Source of the DNA: an uncultured Corynebacterium sp.
GTDB taxonomy: Bacteria > Actinomycetota > Actinomycetes > Mycobacteriales > Mycobacteriaceae
Direction: 5' to 3'
DNA length: 64,000 bases
NCBI RefSeq assembly: GCF_946222985.1
Contig: NZ_CAMIFY010000001.1
Location: 71,947-135,946, forward strand
The notes under the pieces are model-generated. The model ran no database searches. It worked only from the letters and a program-made list of their open reading frames with translations, and was not told the DNA's origin. Shown piece by piece: positions 1-7,942 of the stretch (the first letter of the stretch is position 1; every line of letters begins with the position of its first letter). The translations under genes were made by a program, and so were the position numbers.

Positions 1-1197
1 CGCCGCGAGGCCCTCGATGCCCGTGGCGTTGTAGACGCTCACGGTGTACTCGGCCGGGTCATGGTCGCGGGGCTTGGCATCCTCCGCCGCGGCGGCGTCG
101 GCCTCGGGGTCGGCGAGCAGCGCGTCGAAGTACTTGTGCACCTGGCCCTTGACCACGGTGACCACGGATTCGCCGTAGTCGCCGACACCGTCGATCGAGG
201 TGACCGGGATGGTCTCGAACTTGACGTTGCCGCCGGTCAGCCCCTGCATCTGGGTGGCGAAGCCCATCACGTCCCAATCGTTGTCCAGGACCACCGAGCG
301 CTGCACGGCCTCGCCCAGCTCGTTGAGCTTGCCGGGGCTCGACAGGGTGCCCGCCGACAGCAGCTTGTTGGCGAACGACGCCATGAACGCCTGCTGGCGG
401 GTGATGCGGTCGAGGTCGCCGCGGGGCAGCCCGTGACGCTGGCGCACGAAGCTCAGGGCGTCGGCGCCGCCGAGGGTTTGGCGACCGGCTTCGAAGTCGG
501 CGCCGGAGAACTCGTCGTAGACGGGGGCGTTGAGGCACACGTCGACGCCGCCGATGGCATCGGTGAGCAGTACGAAGCCGAGCAGACCGACTTCCGCGTA
601 GTGGTCGACGGTCACGCCGGTGAGGTCGGCGACCGAATTGATCAGCGCCTGGCGGCCGGCTTCGGTGGACTGCTTCTCCACGTCCTCCGGGGAGGTGCCC
701 TGCGACACGAGGTCGTCGGCGACGGCCTGCTTCTTGTCGCCGTAGACGCCGTTGATCTTCTTGTTGCCGTCGATCGTCTTGACGTAGGTGTCGCGCGGGA
801 TCGAAATGGCCGTGGCCGAGGAACCGTCGTTGGGCACGCGGATGACGATGATCGTGTCGGTGTTCGTCGCCTCCTCGTCGCCGGCGCGCAGCATGTCGAT
901 CTCTTCCTGCGTCAGCGGATTGCCCTGCGCGTCGGCGCGGGAGTCGGAGCCGACCAGGAGGATGTCGGTGGCGCCGTCCTTTTCCTCGCCCAGCGAGAAG
1001 TCGCCGCCGGAGCCGAGGCCGCCGGCCGCACGGCCCACGGTCCACCAGCCCACGGCGGACACGACGAGGCACAGCACCGACAGCAGGATCAGCAGGGAGC
1101 GCGCCGGAATCGGCCACGCCTGGCGGACGTCCTCGCCCTGCGTCGGCGGCGCCTGGATGGCGCGCGCGTGCCTCGACTGTGGTTTCCGTGCGCTCAC
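1..1197 (-). CDS. LytR-CpsA-Psr (LCP) family cell wall ligase, 3' end outside window
   Basis: LCP enzymes move undecaprenyl- or decaprenyl-pyrophosphate-linked glycopolymers onto peptidoglycan; in mycolata they attach arabinogalactan. The reading frame starts at GTG 1197, with AAGGA about 7 nt upstream, and stays open for 399 codons to the window edge. A short cytoplasmic N-terminus is followed by one membrane segment (about residues 33-54). LCP signatures follow: LLVGSDSR near 80-87, TNTDTIIVIR near 111-120 and SIPRDTYV near 132-139, then an RQRH...R..RQ block near 260-280. The last visible residues (TVSVYNATGIEGLA) match the start of a LytR_C domain, so little more than that domain is cut off. 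It is divergent from rmlD and wbbL, whose product helps build the linker that an LCP ligase would attach. Confidence 0.9.
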   Translation of the reverse strand, partial: MSARKPQSRHARAIQAPPTQGEDVRQAWPIPARSLLILLSVLCLVVSAVGWWTVGRAAGGLGSGGDFSLGEEKDGATDILLVGSDSRADAQGNPLTQEEIDMLRAGDEEATNTDTIIVIRVPNDGSSATAISIPRDTYVKTIDGNKKINGVYGDKKQAVADDLVSQGTSPEDVEKQSTEAGRQALINSVADLTGVTVDHYAEVGLLGFVLLTDAIGGVDVCLNAPVYDEFSGADFEAGRQTLGGADALSFVRQRHGLPRGDLDRITRQQAFMASFANKLLSAGTLSSPGKLNELGEAVQRSVVLDNDWDVMGFATQMQGLTGGNVKFETIPVTSIDGVGDYGESVVTVVKGQVHKYFDALLADPEADAAAAEDAKPRDHDPAEYTVSVYNATGIEGLAA

Positions 1198-1349
1198 AGT
1201 GTGTCCTTCCCTCACTTGCCCCATGGTTGGGCCGGATGGCCTCGTCGGGGCCGCGTGTCGGGCGGCGTCGGTGGGTTACCGTGGATGCCGTCAATTGGGT
1301 GCCGTCGGTGTCTCCGACGGCTCAGTCGTCCCCACGATAATGAAACGGA

Positions 1350-2396
1350 ATGCCGATGACCCAACCACCCGCCCGAAAACGCCCGGATTCAGGTGGTGCC
1401 GGGACGAGGAACATCGTCGTCGTCGGTGCCGGTGGACAACTCGGCACGGCGTTGCGCGGACGCGTCGACGCCGGCGTCGAGTCCGTCGGCGGGGACGGAT
1501 GCGACGTCCGGTTCCTCACCCGCGCGGACCTCGACATCGCCGATCGCGGGGCGGTCGAGGCCGACGATCGGCTGCGCGACGCGGACGTCGTGATCAACGC
1601 CGCGGCGTGGACCGACGTCGACGGCGCGGAGACGCCGGACGGCGAAGCGGCGGCGCACGCGATCAACGCCGACGGCGCCGCGAATCTCGCCCGCGCATGC
1701 GCGGCGACCGGGGCATTCCTCGTGCACGTGTCCACCGATTACGTGTTCGGCGATCAGACCGGCGATCAGAGCGGAGATGGCCTCGGCCGCGACGCCCCGG
1801 CCGGTCGCCGCGCCCTGGCGCCCGACGCGCCCACCGCCCCCGACACCGCCTACGGCCGCACGAAGCTTGCCGGCGAACGGGCGGTGCTCGGCGAGGTCGA
1901 GGCCAACGGTCTGCGCGCCGCCATCGTCCGCACGGCCTGGGTGTACTCCGGGCCGACGCAGCCCGATGTCGGCGATTTCGTCTCCACGATGCTGCGCCTG
2001 GAGGAGCGGGGCCGGACGGGGGAGGGGCCCGCTGCCATCGACGTCGTCGACGACCAGCACGGCAATCCCACCTTCGTCGACGATCTCGCCACCGCCATCG
2101 GGCAGCTGGCCGCCCGACCCGTGCCCGGGATCTTCCACGTCACGGGATCCGGCGCCGCCACCTGGCATGAACTGGCGACGGAGGTGTTCGTGGCCGTCGC
2201 AAAGCAACGGGACGGGGACGCGGCCGACCTCGACGCCGCGCGCGCCCGGGTGCGACCGTGCACGTCCGAGCAATTTCCGCGCCCGGCGAAGCGGCCGGCG
2301 TGGTCGGTGCTCGACGGGGGCACGTGGGCGCAGGCGGGCTTCGCGCCGCTGCCGGATTGGCGCGACGGACTGCGCCGAGCGCTCGCGCAGAAGTGA
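1350..2396 (+). CDS. rmlD: dTDP-4-dehydrorhamnose reductase
   Basis: RmlD makes the last reduction to dTDP-L-rhamnose, the sugar donor for the rhamnose in the arabinogalactan linker. The 348-residue product is an extended SDR: GAGGQLG at about 26-32 binds NADPH, followed by an INAAAWTDVD block, STDYVFGD and a catalytic YxxxK (YGRTK). The N-terminus is about 20 residues longer than usual and hydrophilic. ATG 1350 lies 8 nt after GATAAT (1336-1341), which favours a leaderless start there; ATG 1356 is the alternative. wbbL follows on the same strand after 159 nt. Confidence 0.93.
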   Translation: MPMTQPPARKRPDSGGAGTRNIVVVGAGGQLGTALRGRVDAGVESVGGDGCDVRFLTRADLDIADRGAVEADDRLRDADVVINAAAWTDVDGAETPDGEAAAHAINADGAANLARACAATGAFLVHVSTDYVFGDQTGDQSGDGLGRDAPAGRRALAPDAPTAPDTAYGRTKLAGERAVLGEVEANGLRAAIVRTAWVYSGPTQPDVGDFVSTMLRLEERGRTGEGPAAIDVVDDQHGNPTFVDDLATAIGQLAARPVPGIFHVTGSGAATWHELATEVFVAVAKQRDGDAADLDAARARVRPCTSEQFPRPAKRPAWSVLDGGTWAQAGFAPLPDWRDGLRRALAQK

Positions 2397-2555
2397 CCGA
2401 CCCGAGCTGACGGCCCAACCCCGTCCCGATGACCCCGCCCACGGAGTGGCGGGCCGGATCCCGCCGAACGGTGTCCTAGGGTCTATGCGGAGAAAGATGC
2501 GCGACGACGAGGAAGCGAAGCCAGACGTGACCGGAGAACAGAAAGGGGCGGCGGC

Positions 2556-3515
2556 GTGAACGAGACGACGAACCGGGCGACCGCCGGCGGATCCGATGCG
2601 CCGCTGGGCGTCGTCACCGTCACCTATTCGCCCGGCGAGCATCTGCGGGCGCTGGTCGATTCCCTGCCGGCCGCGACGGATGCGGGCACGGTCCTGGTCA
2701 TGGCCGACAACGGCTCGAAGGACGGGACCCCGGAGGCCGAGGCCGCCCGCGCCGAGGACGCCGGCCGCCGGGGTGGCGTCGGCGACGTCGTGCTGCTGCC
2801 CACCGGCGGCAACGTCGGTTACGGCAAGGCCGCCAACATCGGCATCGCCGAGCTCGCCCGCATGCGCGACGCCGGCCGCATCCGCGGCGACTACGTCCTG
2901 CTGGTCAACCCGGACGTCATCTTCGACGCCGGGTCCATCGACGCGCTGCTCGATTGCGCCGCCCGCCATCCCCGCGCCGGTGCGGTCGGGCCGCTGATCC
3001 GCGAAGCCGACGGCTCGGCGTACCCGTCGGCGCGGGCGGTGCCGGACCTCGTCGGCGGCATCGGGCATGCTCTGTTGGCCGACGTCTGGCCGTCGAACCC
3101 GTTTTCCCGCCGCTACCGCGACGACGCCGACATGTCCCGCGAGCGCGACGCCGGTTGGCTGTCCGGCTCCTGTCTGCTGCTCAAGTGGGACGCCTTCGAC
3201 GGCATCGGCGGTTTCGACGACCGCTACTTCATGTACATGGAGGACGTCGACCTCGGCGATCGTCTCGGCCGCGCGGGGTGGCGCAACGTGTTCTGCCCGT
3301 CGGCGGTCATCCGGCACGCGCAGGGCCATTCCGCGTCGGCGCATCCGGAGATCACGGTCCGCGCCCATCATGATTCGGCGTACCGCTTCATGTCCGATCG
3401 CCTGCGTGGCCCGTGGCTCGCACCGGTGCGGGGGGCCCTGAAAATCGGCCTCTCGCTGCGTGGCACCATCATTTTGGCCGCGAAGAAGCGTAGGCAGAAG
3501 GCAGGACGGGGCTGA
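2556..3515 (+). CDS. wbbL: decaprenyl-diphospho-GlcNAc rhamnosyltransferase
   Basis: This is a family 2 glycosyltransferase of 319 residues. By order and motifs it is WbbL, which adds L-rhamnose to GlcNAc-diphospho-decaprenol to make the galactan-peptidoglycan linker at the cytoplasmic membrane face. Visible motifs are MADNGSKDGT near 50-59 (nucleotide binding), LLVNPDVIFD near 112-121 (DXD-like region), and YFMYMEDVDLGDRLGRAGW near 224-242 containing the ED acceptor-site pair. A basic C-terminus (AAKKRRQK) could hold it on the membrane. The GTG start has AAAGGGG 8 nt upstream. The preceding rmlD makes its donor and the following gene makes GDP-mannose. Confidence 0.9.
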   Translation: MNETTNRATAGGSDAPLGVVTVTYSPGEHLRALVDSLPAATDAGTVLVMADNGSKDGTPEAEAARAEDAGRRGGVGDVVLLPTGGNVGYGKAANIGIAELARMRDAGRIRGDYVLLVNPDVIFDAGSIDALLDCAARHPRAGAVGPLIREADGSAYPSARAVPDLVGGIGHALLADVWPSNPFSRRYRDDADMSRERDAGWLSGSCLLLKWDAFDGIGGFDDRYFMYMEDVDLGDRLGRAGWRNVFCPSAVIRHAQGHSASAHPEITVRAHHDSAYRFMSDRLRGPWLAPVRGALKIGLSLRGTIILAAKKRRQKAGRG

Positions 3516-3601
3516 ATCGCCCCATCGCGGAGAGTCGGGAACGGACGCCGGGAATCGCCGGGGCGCGTGCCCGGAGGCAGTAACGGGAGATGCAAGTGAG
3601 T

Positions 3602-3627
3602 GCTTGACGACGGGAACGTCGTCAAGC
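3602..3627 (+). promoter_or_regulatory. Perfect 11-bp stem-loop in the leader of the GDP-mannose pyrophosphorylase gene
   Basis: GCTTGACGACG and CGTCGTCAAGC pair perfectly around a GGAA tetraloop. The helix ends 7 nt before the GGGAGG ribosome binding site of the gene at 3653. No U-tract follows, so it does not look like an intrinsic terminator. It may act as an RNA processing or stability element, or as a DNA operator. Confidence 0.6.
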
Positions 3628-3652
3628 GGCGAACGGGAGGAATCCTTCAACA

Positions 3653-4750
3653 ATGAGCAACGCAGACACCACCGCACTGGCGGCGAACACCGACGCGGTC
3701 ATCCTCGTCGGTGGCCAGGGCACTCGCCTGCGCCCGCTGACCGTGGGCACCCCGAAGCCGATGCTACCCACCGCCGGCGCGCCGTTCCTCGAGCACCTGC
3801 TCGGTCGCATCAAGGCCGCGGGGATGCGGCACGTGGTGCTGGGCACGTCGTACAAGGCGGAGGTGTTCGAGGAGTACTTCGGCGACGGCTCCGATCTGGG
3901 GTTGGAGATCGAGTACGTGGTTGAGGAGGAGCCGCTGGGCACCGGCGGCGGCATCCGCAACGTCTTCGATCACCTGCGCCATGACACGGCGATGGTGTTC
4001 AACGGCGACGTCCTCGGCGGCACCGATCTCGGCGCGATCCTGGCCACGCACGCGGAGAAGGAGGCGGACGTGACCATGCATCTGGTGCGCGTCCCGGATC
4101 CGCGCGCCTTCGGTTGCGTGCCCACCGACGACGACGGCCGGGTGCTCGAATTCCTGGAGAAGACGCAGGATCCGCCGACCGACCAGATCAACGCGGGTTG
4201 CTACGTCTTCCGCCGCGAGCTCATCGGCGAGATCCCGACCGGTCGGCCGATCAGCGTCGAGCGCGAGATCTTCCCGTCGCTGCTGGAGGGCGGTCGCCGC
4301 GTCTACGGGCACGTCGATTACGCCTACTGGCGCGACATGGGCACCCCGTCCGATTTCGTCCGCGGGTCGTCGGACCTGGTGCGCGGCATCGCGCCGTCGC
4401 CGCTGCTGGAGGGCCGTCACGGCGAGTCGCTGGTCGACGAGTCCGCTGCCATCGGCGGTGGGGCGCTGCTCTACGGCGGAACGGTCGTCGGCCGCGGCGC
4501 CGAGATCGGTGCGGGGGCGCGCCTGGATCAGACCGTGGTGTTCGACGGCGCGAAGATCGGCGCCGGCGCGGTCATCGAGCGGTCGATCATCGCCGCCGGG
4601 GCGACGGTGGGGCCGCGGTGCGTCATCCGCGACGGCGTCATCGGCGAAGGCGCCGACGTCGGCGCGCGTTGCGAATTGATCGCCGGTGCCCGCGTGTGGC
4701 CCGGCGTCGCGCTGCCCGACGGGGGAGTGCGCTTTTCGACGGACGTCTGA
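3653..4750 (+). CDS. manB: mannose-1-phosphate guanylyltransferase (GDP-mannose pyrophosphorylase)
   Basis: The enzyme condenses mannose-1-phosphate with GTP to GDP-mannose, the donor for phosphatidylinositol mannosides, lipomannan and lipoarabinomannan. The 365-residue product has an N-terminal nucleotidyltransferase fold with LVGGQGTRLRPLT (about 19-31), the PKPMLPTAGAPFLEHLL activation block and NGDVL. A C-terminal left-handed beta-helix of hexapeptide repeats runs from about residue 265 to 355 (IGAGAV, AGATVG, GEGADVG). GGGAGG precedes ATG 3653. The same family is sometimes called RmlA2 or MpgA, and glucose-1-phosphate specificity cannot be excluded by eye. The phosphomannomutase at 6535 and manA at 8946 supply its substrate. 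Confidence 0.87.
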   Translation: MSNADTTALAANTDAVILVGGQGTRLRPLTVGTPKPMLPTAGAPFLEHLLGRIKAAGMRHVVLGTSYKAEVFEEYFGDGSDLGLEIEYVVEEEPLGTGGGIRNVFDHLRHDTAMVFNGDVLGGTDLGAILATHAEKEADVTMHLVRVPDPRAFGCVPTDDDGRVLEFLEKTQDPPTDQINAGCYVFRRELIGEIPTGRPISVEREIFPSLLEGGRRVYGHVDYAYWRDMGTPSDFVRGSSDLVRGIAPSPLLEGRHGESLVDESAAIGGGALLYGGTVVGRGAEIGAGARLDQTVVFDGAKIGAGAVIERSIIAAGATVGPRCVIRDGVIGEGADVGARCELIAGARVWPGVALPDGGVRFSTDV

Positions 4751-4862
4751 CCGGCGACGCGGCCGTTTCGCCGGGTAAACCCTCAATGACCACTTGATCC
4801 CCAACGCGGGGGGCCGGTCGCCGGGGCGTTTCTGAGTTTTCACGGTGAATCAACCCGACCGC

Positions 4863-4907
4863 TTGACCTCGCCGGGGTTCCACGTGTGTAATCACAAGTG
4901 TGTGATT
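4863..4907 (+). promoter_or_regulatory. Candidate whiB2 promoter with an 18-bp palindrome
   Basis: The 293-bp gap before whiB2 holds TTGACC (4863-4868) and TGTAAT (4887-4892), 18 bp apart. Overlapping the -10 is AATCACA-AGTG-TGTGATT (4890-4907), a perfect inverted repeat placed where a repressor could block the promoter. The half sites recall CRP/GlxR half sites, but the spacing is not that family's. Confidence 0.45.
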
Positions 4908-5043
4908 GCGGGAGATGGAGTTCCCGTGACTCGCCGAGTGTGGCGCGGAGCTCGATGCGCGGAACGCGGAGTGAGGCGCACGACGAAACGCAACAAGATC
5001 CACAGACCGCATTTTCACCCCGTCACCAGGCAGGAGGCCTCGC

Positions 5044-5409
5044 ATGGATGAATCCACCGTGTTCGGCGGACGTGCCGTGGGGCGGGAAACGAGCGTGGGG
5101 GAGTCCCAGGTGCACGAAGCGACGGCAGTCGAGCAGCCCCGCCCGCTGGTGGATTGGGCCGACGATCTGTCCGGTCTTTTCGAGGCGGTCGACGAGGATT
5201 GGCAGGAGCAGGCGTTGTGCGCCCAGACCGATCCCGAGGCGTTTTTCCCCGAAAAGGGAGGGTCCACCCGTGAGGCGAAGCGGATTTGCCGCGCCTGCGG
5301 CGTCCGCGACGAGTGCCTGGAGTTCGCGCTGGCGAACGACGAGCGCTTCGGAATCTGGGGTGGCCTGTCCGAGCGCGAGCGCCGCCGCCTGAAGCGCGAG
5401 ATCGGCTAG
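5044..5409 (+). CDS. whiB2: WhiB2-type iron-sulfur regulator (WhcD orthologue)
   Basis: WhiB proteins hold a 4Fe-4S cluster and usually bind region 4 of the primary sigma factor; WhiB2/WhcD is linked to septation and cell division. The 121-residue product has the four cluster cysteines C59, C82, C85 and C91 (CRAC plus two singles), the FGIWGG turn near 102-107 and a basic C-terminus (RERRRLKRE) for DNA contact. A 45-residue acidic N-terminal extension precedes the core. ATG 5044 has AGGAGG 6 nt upstream. The position next to the mannose and rhamnose genes is the conserved whiB2 location. Confidence 0.93.
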   Translation: MDESTVFGGRAVGRETSVGESQVHEATAVEQPRPLVDWADDLSGLFEAVDEDWQEQALCAQTDPEAFFPEKGGSTREAKRICRACGVRDECLEFALANDERFGIWGGLSERERRRLKREIG

Positions 5410-5450
5410 TTCTTCCGCCGGCCGCCGCCGCGTGGCCAGGAGATTTGCAG

Positions 5451-5474
5451 GGCCCGGGATTTTTCCCGGGTCCT
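5451..5474 (+). terminator. Intrinsic terminator after whiB2
   Basis: GGCCCGGGA, a TTTT loop and TCCCGGG form a strong stem, followed by TCCTTTTCG. It lies about 40 nt after the whiB2 stop, before the convergent gene at 5542. Confidence 0.75.
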
Positions 5475-5541
5475 TTTCGCGTCCGCGGGGTCTTTGCGGA
5501 GCGGGTCCTTTGCAGCTGCGGTTCCGGTGCGTCCGCGGGGG

Positions 5542-6000
5542 TTATCGCGGGTCGTCGTAACCCGGGTCGACGTCGGCCGGTTCGAGGTTGAGGTGGACGG
5601 CGACGAGACGGATCAGCACGTCGCGCAGGACGTTTTCCACGTCGGCCATGGTCGGGGCCCGCTTTTCGACGGGTCGGCGAAACACCACGATCCGGGGCCG
5701 GGTGGGGCGCCCCTGTCGGTCGACGCCGGCGGGGATGAGGCGGCCCAGCGGGATCGGGCCGTCGGCGGCGACTTCCTCGGGAAGCAGTGCGCCGGGGTGG
5801 AGGTTCATCAGCGGCACGGTGTCGACCGCGACGTCGAGGTGGGCCAGGCGCTCGTGCCAGCGGGCTTCGATCGGTGCGTAGGCGTCGAGCACGGCCTGGT
5901 CGAACGCCTCGGAGCGGCTGCGCCAGCGGGGCACTTCCGGGGGCAGCAGTGGGCCGCGCGGGCCGCGGCCGCGGCGCTCGATGCGACGGGAGACGTTCAT
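5542..6000 (-). CDS. Metallopeptidase-family protein (Zincin_1/DUF1025-like), degenerate active site
   Basis: The 152-residue product matches the pattern of the small actinobacterial family annotated as metallopeptidase (Rv3259-like). It has a FDQAVLDAY..IEARW segment, VPLMNLHPG, IPLGRLIP, RIVVFRRP and a C-terminal LRDVLIRLVAVHLNLEPADVDPGY. The last segment is where a HExxHxxG helix would lie, yet no intact HExxH is visible, so catalysis is doubtful. ATG 6000 is chosen because the upstream start at 6069 would run close to the divergent promoter at 6079. Function is unknown; linkage to whiB2 and DUF3499 is conserved from memory. Confidence 0.7.
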   Translation of the reverse strand: MNVSRRIERRGRGPRGPLLPPEVPRWRSRSEAFDQAVLDAYAPIEARWHERLAHLDVAVDTVPLMNLHPGALLPEEVAADGPIPLGRLIPAGVDRQGRPTRPRIVVFRRPVEKRAPTMADVENVLRDVLIRLVAVHLNLEPADVDPGYDDPR

Positions 6001-6078
6001 GGCGGTCGAGTCTATGGCCGTGGCCCGGTGGTTCGGCGGAGGCGCTCCGTCGGGCTTCCCAAACCTCAACCATGGGTC

Positions 6079-6084
6079 TAGACT
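6079..6084 (+). promoter_or_regulatory. Leaderless -10 for the DUF3499 gene
   Basis: TAGACT is followed by 7 nt and then GTG 6092, so the transcript should begin at or next to the start codon. Confidence 0.6.
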
Positions 6085-6091
6085 TTGCGCC

Positions 6092-6490
6092 GTGAGTCAA
6101 TTCCGCCGCTGCTGCAGGCCGGGGTGCGGCAAGCCCGCCGTCGCGACCCTGACCTACGCGTACTCCGAGTCCACCGCCGTCATCGGCCCGCTGGCCGCCG
6201 CCAGCGAGCCCCATAGCTGGGATCTGTGCGAGCGTCACGCGCAGTCCATCACCGCCCCGTTGGGCTGGGAACTCGTCCGCTACGACCTGCCTTCCGCGCA
6301 GGCCGACGACGACGATCTCACCGCCCTGGCCGAAGCCGTCCGCGAAGCCGGGCGCCACGCCACCGGCCTCGTCCTGCGCGACGAGGGCGAGGGCCGCTGG
6401 ACGCAGGTCGAGGCCGCCCGTCACCCGTCGCGTCGCACCGCGCGCACGCATCTGCACGTCGTGCCCGATCCCGACGACGAACAAAGGTAG
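6092..6490 (+). CDS. DUF3499 family protein
   Basis: This is a 132-residue conserved actinobacterial protein (Rv3258c-like). The N-terminus carries CCRPGCGKPA and is followed by a D-L-C-E-R-H segment near residue 46, so C7, C8, C12 and a Cys/His pair could form a small metal site. The C-terminus is basic and ends in HLHVVPDPDD. GTG 6092 fits the leaderless promoter 7 nt upstream; an in-frame ATG at 5981 would overlap the divergent gene. Function is unknown. It precedes the phosphomannomutase by 44 nt. Confidence 0.8.
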   Translation: MSQFRRCCRPGCGKPAVATLTYAYSESTAVIGPLAAASEPHSWDLCERHAQSITAPLGWELVRYDLPSAQADDDDLTALAEAVREAGRHATGLVLRDEGEGRWTQVEAARHPSRRTARTHLHVVPDPDDEQR

Positions 6491-6534
6491 GATTTCGCTC
6501 CGGTAAGCCATTTCCAGGAGCGAGGACGACACAA

Positions 6535-7914
6535 GTGACGAAGCGCAATCGGGCGGACATCGACGCCGTGATCAAGGCCTACGACGTCCGGGGCGTCGTC
6601 GGCGAGGGCATCGACGACGAGTTGATGCGCGACGCCGGCGCGGCGTTCGGACTGTTGATGCGCCGCGAAGGCGCGGAGCGCATCGCCATCGGCCACGACA
6701 TGCGCGACTCCTCGCCGGGTCTGTCTCGGGCGTTCGCGGAAGGCGCCGCGGGCCAGGGCGTCGACGTCGTCATGCTCGGTCTGACCTCCACCGATCAGCT
6801 CTACTACGCGTCGGGCACCCTCGACTGCCCGGGCGCGATGTTCACCGCCTCCCACAACCCGGCCAAGTACAACGGCATCAAGCTCTGCCGCTCCGGCGCG
6901 CGCCCGGTGGGCCAGGAGACCGGCCTGAGCGAAATCAAGGACCTCCTCGTCGACGGCGTGCCGGAATTCGACGGCGACGCCGGCGAAATCACCGAGCGTG
7001 ACGTGCTCGACGGCTACGCGGAGTTCCTGCGCGGCCTCGTCGATCTCGGCGCCGGCCGCCGCCTCACCGTGGCCGTCGACGCCGGCAACGGCATGGCGGG
7101 CCTGACCGCCCCGGCCGTCCTCGGCGACGTGTGCGACGTGCGCGACCTGTACTTCGAGCTCGACGGCAACTTCCCCAACCACGAGGCCAATCCGCTGGAG
7201 CCGGCGAACCTGGAGGATCTGCGGAAGTTCACCGTCGAGCAGGGCGCCGACATCGGCCTGGCCTTCGACGGCGACGCCGACCGCTGCTTCGTCGTCGACG
7301 AGAAGGGCGACCCGGTCAGCCCCTCGGCGATCTGCGCCCTGATCGCCACCCGGTACCTGGCCGATGAGCCGGGCGCGGTGGTCATCCACAACCTCATCAC
7401 CTCGGCGGTGGTGCCGGAGCTGATCGTCGAGTCGGGCGGCGTCCCGGTGCGCACGCGGGTGGGCCATTCGTTCATCAAGGCGCAGATGGCCGACACCGCG
7501 GCGGTGTTCGGCGGCGAGCATTCTGCGCACTACTACTTCCGCGAGTTCTGGAACGCCGACTCCGGCATGCTCGCCGCGCTGCACGTGCTGGCGGCGCTGG
7601 CAGAGCAGGACAAGCCGCTGAGCGAGTTCATGGCCGAGTTCGACCGGTACGAGCAGTCGGGCGAGATCAACTCCCGCCTCGGCTCGGCCGCCGAGCAGAC
7701 GGAGAAGCAGGAGCGGATCTCGGAGATCTTCGCCCCGCGCACCAGCGCCCACGATTGGCTCGACGGCCTGACCATCGGCCTGAAGGACTCCGACGCGTGG
7801 TTCAACGTCCGCGCCTCCAACACGGAGCCGTTGCTGCGCCTCAACGTCGAGGCGCCCACCCGCGCCGAGGTCGACGCCATCGTCGATGAGGTTTTGTCGA
7901 TCATCCGTTCCTGA
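6535..7914 (+). CDS. pmmA: Phosphomannomutase/phosphoglucomutase
   Basis: The enzyme interconverts mannose-6-phosphate and mannose-1-phosphate, feeding the GDP-mannose pyrophosphorylase at 3653. The 459-residue alpha-D-phosphohexomutase has all four domain signatures: TASHNP with the phospho-acceptor serine near S106, the DGDADR magnesium loop near D245, a sugar-binding GGEHSAHYYFR loop near 326-336 and the RASNTEP phosphate-binding loop near the C-terminus. GTG 6535 is preceded by GAGGA. A separate, longer phosphoglucomutase lies at 61313, so this copy most likely serves mannose. Orthologues are named pmmA or manB in different genera. Confidence 0.92.
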   Translation: MTKRNRADIDAVIKAYDVRGVVGEGIDDELMRDAGAAFGLLMRREGAERIAIGHDMRDSSPGLSRAFAEGAAGQGVDVVMLGLTSTDQLYYASGTLDCPGAMFTASHNPAKYNGIKLCRSGARPVGQETGLSEIKDLLVDGVPEFDGDAGEITERDVLDGYAEFLRGLVDLGAGRRLTVAVDAGNGMAGLTAPAVLGDVCDVRDLYFELDGNFPNHEANPLEPANLEDLRKFTVEQGADIGLAFDGDADRCFVVDEKGDPVSPSAICALIATRYLADEPGAVVIHNLITSAVVPELIVESGGVPVRTRVGHSFIKAQMADTAAVFGGEHSAHYYFREFWNADSGMLAALHVLAALAEQDKPLSEFMAEFDRYEQSGEINSRLGSAAEQTEKQERISEIFAPRTSAHDWLDGLTIGLKDSDAWFNVRASNTEPLLRLNVEAPTRAEVDAIVDEVLSIIRS

Positions 7915-7942
7915 CGTCGCCGATTTCGGGCATGCTGGGGGC

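Noticed and set aside
61..1359. Plus-strand open frame of 432 codons over the LCP gene
   Set aside because: The minus strand encodes a clear LCP protein with membrane segment and motifs; the plus frame is compositional.
3602..3627. Intrinsic terminator between wbbL and the GDP-mannose pyrophosphorylase gene
   Set aside because: No U-tract follows, and a ribosome binding site begins 7 nt later.
5981..6091. Longer N-terminus for the DUF3499 protein
   Set aside because: The extension overlaps the divergent gene and the promoter and lacks family similarity; GTG 6092 fits.
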